Origin: Capillidium heterosporum
Taxonomy: Eukaryota > Entomophthoromycota > Entomophthoromycetes > Entomophthorales > Capillidiaceae
Direction: 5' to 3'
Assembly: GCA_016630905.1 (NCBI GenBank)
Contig: WBMQ01000011.1
Coordinates: 434,001-498,000 of the forward strand
Length of the DNA stretch: 64,000 bases
A program made the translations under genes and the position numbers. This document shows positions 58,396 to 64,000 of the stretch, one piece after another; positions within the stretch are counted from its first letter, which is position 1; every line of letters begins with the position of its first letter. Under the pieces are notes generated by a model. It did no database searches and was not told where the DNA came from. It saw only the letters and a list, made by a program, of their open reading frames with translations.

Positions 58396-59060
58396 TTGAA
58401 TATACACATCTCAACATTAGTTGGAAACGTACATAGTTTAGACATAAATTTGGATTTTGGTGGCGAAAGTTTGATATATCTATCTAACTTTATAAATTTG
58501 AGATGTTTTTCAAATGACAGTTTTTGCCTTTATCTGGTTAAAAAAGCGGGTTGGAAACAAAGAATCGCGAAGTTTGGATTTGAGACAGCAACAACTCAAT
58601 TTCAAAAAAACTACATAGAAAATTATATCCAAGGGAACGTAATCTTCTGTTTATTAAGTATAAAAATACAATGGGTTTGAAGACCCTTGATCATTTCAGG
58701 TTATTAGAGCCTAGGACCATCTTGCTTAAGACCCAATTGTTTAAATTGAGGAAAATCCATCCATACTTTCCCTCGAAGTAGTATTTGTAGGTCGGTACGA
58801 TGTGGATCTCTAACTGACACTATCTTTTAATTTCAAATAAATTAGCTCTATTAAATCAGAAACTGAAGCTTATGTGATTGTTGGCCACATCCAGCTTGAA
58901 GAAAGCAAGATCCGGAAACCTTTTCGAAATTGAGGAGGATTTCTTTGAATGGATTCAAGAAGCTTAGTGTTAGTCATTTGGAAGAGTGCTTACCTATTCT
59001 ACGAATTTTAGATATTGAAGATTGTTTAGGAAGAGTTATGCCGAGCAGAGTTCAAAGCCT
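58396..59060 (+). pseudogene. Leucine-rich-repeat gene relic
   Basis: Two plus-strand pieces read like leucine-rich repeats: VHSLDINLDFGGESLIYLS with NFINLRCF in the frame 58396-58680, and RRISLNGFKKLSVSHLEECL followed by PILRILDIEDC at 58930-59040. The spacing of Leu/Ile fits the LxxLxLxxC pattern of F-box/LRR proteins. No complete gene can be built, and the two pieces are separated by 250 bp that carry, on the other strand, the last exons of thioredoxin-like copy A. Either the relic was interrupted or the two pieces are unrelated. Family assignment is by pattern only. Confidence 0.4.
58691..58945 (-). pseudogene. Thioredoxin-like array, copy A (decayed)
   Basis: Minus-strand remnant of the small thioredoxin-fold family seen three more times downstream. 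The last exon (58691-58807) is intact at 38 codons: IHIVPTYKYYFEGKYGW, with the cis-proline element VPT of thioredoxins, ending SNNLK and a stop. The preceding exon piece (about 58898-58945) reads RFPDLAFFKLDVANNH, the thioredoxin beta-3 strand pattern (FFKxDV). A conserved linker (ANLFEIKR, then a stop) lies between them. No signal-peptide exon was found further upstream, so this copy is truncated as well as broken. Confidence 0.6.
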
Positions 59061-60387
59061 CTTACCCTTTAGTCCACTTGGGCAACTCTGCAGTACTTGT
59101 ACAGTAATTTAATTTCTTAAGCTTGTGGAAAGTAGTTTAGTCGAGTGAGTGAAGGATGAAGTTAGATTTACTAGGCTAAATATATTGGATGCTCTTGTCA
59201 CAGTAACGATTTAGTGTAGCAATTGCATCCCTGGCGAACGTAATATTTAAAGGTTCTTAAGTTTTGATTCTCTTTCCTCATATCTTTTGGAAATCGGCAT
59301 GACGGGAACGCTACCATATACATTAAAGTTATAAACCTGTTTGTATTTTTATCAGCCTCATATAACTAATTAAGGATACTGTATGCCAGGCATTAGAAGG
59401 TTTATTGAACACTATAGCCATTTATAATTCTTAAACTGTTTTCTAAAATTCAATTTTGAAGCGTGTACTTCCATTCCACTCGGCTGAGTATATGTGCGTT
59501 AGTAAAAAGATGAGCTTATTGTAACATATAGGATGCGTGTTGAGAATTCTAATAATTTTACATCAATTCATTTAGGAAAATACTGTCTAAATTTGTATAT
59601 TTTATTAGTATATGAAGTATAACAAAAGTTTTTCTTTGTAAACTACACTAGCCATTTCAATTTGAAATATGAAGCAACTGTTGTCATATAAATATATCTC
59701 TACAAGCATATTTATATTTAAGGTATTTTCAATTTCTTACGTATGTTTTAATACGAGTAGCTGGCATTTGCTATATATGTATTATCTTATAGAAAGCTAC
59801 GCAAGAGTGTAGGTGCTGTAAACACGAGAGTTGCGATCGCGATGAAATTGAAGATACCAAGTGGGGTTATTGGATATGAAAATAGGTGTTAAATAGAAGG
59901 ATATGTGTTACCTGAAATAAGCAGGCGATAGGCGCCAGGAGTTACAAGATCATCTCTAAATCTATACTATACTATAACATCGGCTCCAATATATTGTAGG
60001 TGGAAAGCTGTGGTTTTAAAAAGCATGTCAGAGCTTCATAAATCTATCTGAAGCTTCAGCTTTCGTTATAAACTATTTCGTAAGAGCTGTAATGATGATA
60101 TTTATCTGGCTATTTTGATATTCACTTTGATTTTGACAAAATTAAAAGCTATGGACATTTATCCAACTTCATAAACTATAGGAATATACCTTTTAGGTGA
60201 CCCAGTCTGATAACTTCCATCTAGCTAAAAAGCAGTGTTGGGATGATAATGTAAAGCCTGTAATTGAAGTAGTGGTGATTACAATTTCCAAACCAAATCG
60301 ATGTAAAAATATTTTACCCAGGGAAAGAAATCGTCCATTTGATAAGTAGATATAAAAATGAAAGTGTTAGATGACCTTTGATAAGAC
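59061..60387. other. Spacer within the thioredoxin-like array
   Basis: AT-rich, stop-dense. It contains conserved 3'-flank sequence just beyond copy B (ATAAGTAGATATAAAA near 60340) that also follows copy D, but no further gene-like frame. Confidence 0.4.
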
Positions 60388-60388
60388 T

Positions 60389-60914
60389 AGGCTGTGAAGC
60401 TCCTCGGCCATCCGCTACAAGTAGGGGATGTTGAGACCGATCAAAATCTTCTGTTTCTCGCCCTTTAAATAACTTTTGATGGTGGCTATGTTACGAATGC
60501 TCAATCCGAGACCGGTTTCTTAATTGAAGCACATTAGCTCTATCTCCATGATCAAAAAACTACGAGGACAGTGGCTATGTTCGCCTTAAAGAAGATCATA
60601 TTGGCATTTTTTTGAGGTCGGGCTAGATTATTTTGGAAGAGCTAAACAGTATTTAGTAGCACTTACTATAAATATACTTATCTGCCCCATTTGGTGTACA
60701 CTTGGATCACCACCTTAGAGAATGTTTAAAATAGGTAGATTTGGTTCAATCCATTACCTTTTGGTTCGCTTGCAAAGCTTTGGAAATTTTATTAAGCAAT
60801 TTAATCTTAACTTTAAGAAGCTTGTTTAGCTGGATAAGTAGATAATAAAAGACTTACTAGATCAAAGATGTTGGAGATGGCAGCGGCAGTAAAATTCAGG
60901 GACAGTAGCTTCAT
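60389..60914 (-). pseudogene. Thioredoxin-like array, copy B (decayed)
   Basis: Five-part gene remnant on the minus strand. Exon 1 (60858-60914) encodes a signal peptide, MKLLSLNFTAAAISNIFDL, with a correct donor GTAAGT. Exon 2 (about 60758-60811) reads LLNKISKALQANQK. Exon 3 (60682-60713) reads VVIQVYTKWGR, where thioredoxins have the W of WCGPC; its donor is mutated to AT. The fourth piece ends NANMIFFKANIATVL. The last exon (about 60389-60503) reads IRNIATIKSYLKGEKQK, has a TAG in place of a conserved Gln at 60415-60417, then RMAEELHSLV without the usual stop. It is clearly homologous to copy C with identical exon 1 (57 nt) and exon 3 (32 nt) lengths. Confidence 0.7.
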
Positions 60915-62170
60915 ATCCGGCGAAAGTACGATTTAAAGTTAAGTTCAGGTGACCCTTATCCTTTATGCACTTTAGAAGTTGATGGAATAAGATGTTTCTG
61001 TATATACTATGGCTCTAAGACTATTTGTATAATCATCAACTTTATGTAACTAGGTAGAAATACTGGTGATTTGATATAGGAAACTTGATCCAACCGATCG
61101 GCTACTTGCCGCTTTCAATAGCTTCTCAGAATCTTATTTTAAAATCTTGTACCTACAGCTCTATTTTAAGGAGTATATGAGTATAACAAAAGGCTAGATT
61201 TAGAGTTATACATGAGATGTGGCTTTTGAAAACCAACAACTTCTTACACTAATTTCTTTAAAAATTTGGTCAACTTTGCATATCCTATTATTATTTGATA
61301 TATAATAAGTGTCGCTCTACGAAAACTCTAGCTATTTTACATACAAAACGTATATTATATAATTAACTGTTATTGAATGTGTAGTCAAGTTTTTGGGGGT
61401 ACGAAATACTGGCACCTAGATTTATATGTTCTATTGTAGGTGAAAACTTATATGATATCATATATACTGTAAACTTTGAAAATGCAACTAAAATGAAATT
61501 TAATGCGATATAAAGGATATAGGAAGCGAATACTGAGCGCCAGGAAATATACTACTTTGGATAATGAAAGGGCTTACATTCTTATGCTATACTGTTTAAA
61601 TAAAATTGAGAATTCTTTACAATTAAACTTGCCAAAAACTATCTTGTTTATGTGAGTAGTATATTGTGAGACCATAGGCCTACTCATTGTTCAGAATAGT
61701 ATAACTATAGGTAAGTGAGTGACGGGAATTGGAAATTTACAAAGTTAATTGCAATTTATATCGCAGTATAGCGTCAATTTTGATGGAGACATAGACTAAA
61801 GACTAATATATAAAAGAGTGTAAAGTATCAGCTCTACATCTGAAGAGTCCATTTGGATAAAATATATCCAATATAAACTTTCAAATATGTAATTATTTGG
61901 ATCATGCAGTATGATTTTTGATTCCAGCAATGCTAAAAGCTCCATCCATATATCCACTTCTGTAAGTTCGAGGCAAGCTTCACTTGGGTGATCCAGATTA
62001 ACGACTTCCATCCATCAGCAACTGTACTCGAGGTAGATTAGTTACAAAGCCTGTATTTGTGGTGATACCGTCTTCAATAATAATTCGAAAATTAGATTTC
62101 TATATAAAAGCTGCTATCTGATAAGTGAAATACCTTAAGTATAGAAACTAAATAAGTTAGATAATTTTAG
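60915..62170. other. Spacer within the thioredoxin-like array
   Basis: AT-rich. A minus-strand frame at 61796-62011 (MEVVNLDHPSEACLELTEVD) looks slightly protein-like but has no recognisable family. Confidence 0.35.
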
Positions 62171-62719
62171 TTAAACTAAGCCATGAAGATTCTTAGCCAT
62201 CTGTTGAATAGCTTGGATGTTAGAACCAACTACAGCCCTCCATATATCCTTCTTGAAATAGCTTCGGACAGTGGGGATGGTATGAACCTCTAACCTGGAG
62301 CCAATCTCCTAATTCAAGCCAGTTAGCCCTATTTACCTAAATCAAAGTTTTACGGGGATTTTATCGATATCCATCTTGAAGAAGGCAACACTCTTATATT
62401 TTGCTGATTCCATCTCAAACGCTGGCTGTACTGCTTTGGAATTACTGTGTGGTTTTTAGTAGCCGTTGGTTGGAAGCATACGTACCTGCTCCATGGAGCG
62501 TAGAAGTGTATCATCACCTAGCGCGAATGTTAATTTATGTAAAGTTGAGTAAATTTATAACCTTGTGGTTCTTTTTGAGAACTCGGTGGTACTCACTGAA
62601 CGATTTGATCTCTCTAACCTTTAGAAGTTGATTTGGTTAGGTAGAAGGCAGATGGTACTTACCAAACCAAAGGGATTAGAAATGACTGCTGCACCAACAA
62701 TTAAGAATAGTAATTTCAT
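62171..62719 (-). CDS. Small secreted thioredoxin-fold protein without CXXC, array copy C
   Basis: Best-preserved member of the array. Exons (minus): 62663-62719, signal peptide MKLLFLIVGAAVISNPFGL; 62562-62618, VREIKSFSEYHRVLKKNHK; 62486-62517, VMIHFYAPWSR; 62354-62433, VQPAFEMESAKYKS then VAFFKMDIDKIP; 62171-62287, VHTIPTVRSYFKK to NLHGLV and stop. About 114 residues. The order matches the thioredoxin fold: beta-1/alpha-1, strand HFYAPW, helix, strand FFKMDID, and the cis-Pro IPT. Position WSR replaces WCGPC, so no redox active site is visible. Exon borders fit except exon 3 to exon 4, which is off by one; a surplus G in AGCAGG at 62486-62487 would repair it. A short segment in the last intron (ANWLELGDWLQ) is similar to the other copies and may be a lost or extra exon. 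Functional status is unresolved. Confidence 0.55.
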
Positions 62720-63712
62720 CTCTATCAAAAATTGTATCTAAAAAATTTAAGGTCAAGTATTTTTACATTATTTATTTTTAGGAAATCATAATGGTGGGAG
62801 TGATTTTATACATGTTATTACTTTAACTCAGTTAACACATTACTAGCTTTACATGGGTATATTTGAATACCTTTTGTCAGATATTATAAATTGGATCCAC
62901 TTGATCGGCTGCTTATCACCTCTTGTTTCTCTAAAGCTCAGCTTTGTATTCTTTATTACTATTCAATGTATAGTAAAAATGCTTTGAAAGACACTTACCA
63001 TTTAATTGTAATTATAGACCGGTTATCGCTACATGAATATATCACTGAAGGCTATTCGTTATAAAAGGTATGCTTAGGCCTACTGGTTTTATTTTTCCCA
63101 GCTAGTTGGTACTCGAATCTATGAGTGATCGACGTTGGTAGAAAATTGTCCAAAAACGCATGTATTGTAAGCACCGAAATTGAGACTATTATTAGAAAAA
63201 AGTGGATGGAGAAGTGATCGGGTATAGAGGACAAATAATAAACCGAATAAAATGTACAGCTTAAAGTAGGTAGATAATGACTATCGATAGTTATAAACAT
63301 ACTCTAATTTTATGCCATAGTAAGTTGCTGGTCCTAATGAGATCGTATATGAAAGGCAGATATTTACCAAAGTAGAATGAAGTGCCAACCATTCATTTGA
63401 AGTATCAACTCTAATAAATTTTGTCTTGATAATCTTTTAAAAAGAATAAATCTTATCCTTGGCACCAGTTAATTTCAGTGATGAAAAAGCTTCCTACATA
63501 CATATAATTTTGTAAACTTTATGTAAATAGTTTGTAGATGGTCAAGTTTAGTGGCGTCCATTTGTTGAGTCGAGGATGACGGTTATCATAAAGTTTATAT
63601 TTGGGATGGTGACGACCTCAATTCCAACGATTGGTTGGAAGTAGAAACTATACAAAGGAAAGAGCTTTTTTAATAAGTAGATATAAAATTGGATAAATTG
63701 GATGATTTTGGA
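62720..63712. other. Spacer within the thioredoxin-like array
   Basis: AT-rich. A short minus-strand piece near 63560-63630 (EVVTIPNINFM) resembles the cis-Pro strand of the family and could be a further fragment. Nothing else recognised. Confidence 0.35.
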
Positions 63713-64000
63713 TCAAGCTAGGCCATGAAGGTTCTTAGCCATCTGCTGCAAGGCCTTGAGGTCTAAACTGATAGAATTCCTCTGTTGAACTCCTTTGAAG
63801 TAATTTATGGTGATGGGTATGCTATGGTTGTCTAAACTAGGGTTTACCTCCTAACACCGATTTAATCTTAACTGATCAACTAAAAATTTACTGGGATTTC
63901 ATATATATTGAATTTGAAGCAGGGAATGCCCAGACACTTTTCCTATTTCCTTTAGCGTCGCATTGACTATTTGAGAAAGAATACATGGTGTCAGTAATCG
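63713..64000 (-). pseudogene. Thioredoxin-like array, copy D (runs off the window)
   Basis: 3' part of a fourth copy. The last exon (63713-63831, 38 codons plus stop) reads NHSIPITINYFKGVQQR and ends LQQMAKNLHGLA, nearly the same C-terminus as copy C (IQQMAKNLHGLV). Upstream, FKFNIYEIP followed by a donor GTAAAT corresponds to FFKMDIDKIP of copy C, but the 20 bases before it contain insertions that break the frame. The 5' exons lie beyond 64000, so whether the copy is dead cannot be judged completely; as seen it carries at least one frame break. Confidence 0.6.

Larger units (their letters stand above)
58691..64000 (-). repeat. Tandem array of four thioredoxin-like gene copies
   Basis: Copies A-D are all on the minus strand, with last-exon ends at 58691, 60389, 62171 and 63713, that is about 1.5-1.8 kb apart. 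They share a last exon of 38 codons, the cis-Pro strand, and (B, C) a 57-nt signal-peptide exon. The array continues past the window edge. Confidence 0.65.

Noticed and set aside
61796-62011. 71-codon minus-strand frame MEVVNLDHPSEACLELTEVD
   Set aside because: Slightly protein-like beginning but no family, no splice context and not similar to the array copies.

Overview
The window reads as nuclear DNA of a fungus. Its genes are AT-flanked and mostly carry many short GT-AG introns (about 39-80 nt, often with CTAAC/CTAAT branch sites). It encodes a Zn2Cys6 transcription factor, a fungal-type seven-helix receptor, a dynein light intermediate chain, a NEDD8-type protease and a CENP-O-like kinetochore protein. 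That mix argues against a Saccharomyces-type yeast and fits an early-diverging filamentous fungus. An Entomophthoromycotina-like genome is my guess from gene style, not a demonstrated placement.

Layout: 0.1-4.3 kb holds two divergently transcribed delta-12-type fatty acid desaturases. 5.1-7.5 kb is a 13-exon TFIIH subunit (TFB1). 7.8-10.1 kb is an unknown serine/proline-rich coiled-coil protein. 11.2-14.7 kb holds acidic ribosomal protein P2, a CENP-O/Mcm21-like protein and a ketopantoate-reductase-like enzyme, all on the minus strand. 15.0-18.0 kb has a deneddylase-like C48 protease and a long coiled-coil protein. 20.0-22.2 kb is the dynein light intermediate chain. 22.8-26.7 kb is a 16-exon CTR9 (Paf1 complex). 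27.2-30.5 kb has a Zn2Cys6 factor and uracil-DNA glycosylase. 32-34 kb is a decayed gene of unknown family. 35.5-38.7 kb has a conserved unknown protein and a dead tandem copy of it. 38.9-40.4 kb is the Rab geranylgeranyltransferase alpha subunit (BET4). 41.4-48.8 kb has two EI24/Rrt8-type membrane proteins flanking a 970-residue PH-domain protein. 50.3-54.5 kb has a receptor and glucose-6-phosphate isomerase. 55.4-57.8 kb is an 11-finger C2H2 protein built by exon duplication. The last 6 kb is gene-poor and contains a leucine-rich-repeat relic and a tandem array of small secreted thioredoxin-fold genes or pseudogenes.

Most genes are unrelated housekeeping functions (transcription: TFB1, CTR9; repair: UNG; segregation and transport: CENP-O, dynein, BET4; metabolism: PGI, desaturases), so no operon-like logic is expected. 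Two points deserve attention. First, four minus-strand copies of a signal-peptide-plus-thioredoxin-fold gene share a 38-codon last exon, and the best-preserved copy has no CXXC. Second, single surplus bases recur in short homopolymer runs inside otherwise intact conserved genes, at seven clear sites and one possible one. Sequencing error explains this better than mutation, and it means frame breaks elsewhere in this window should be judged with caution.
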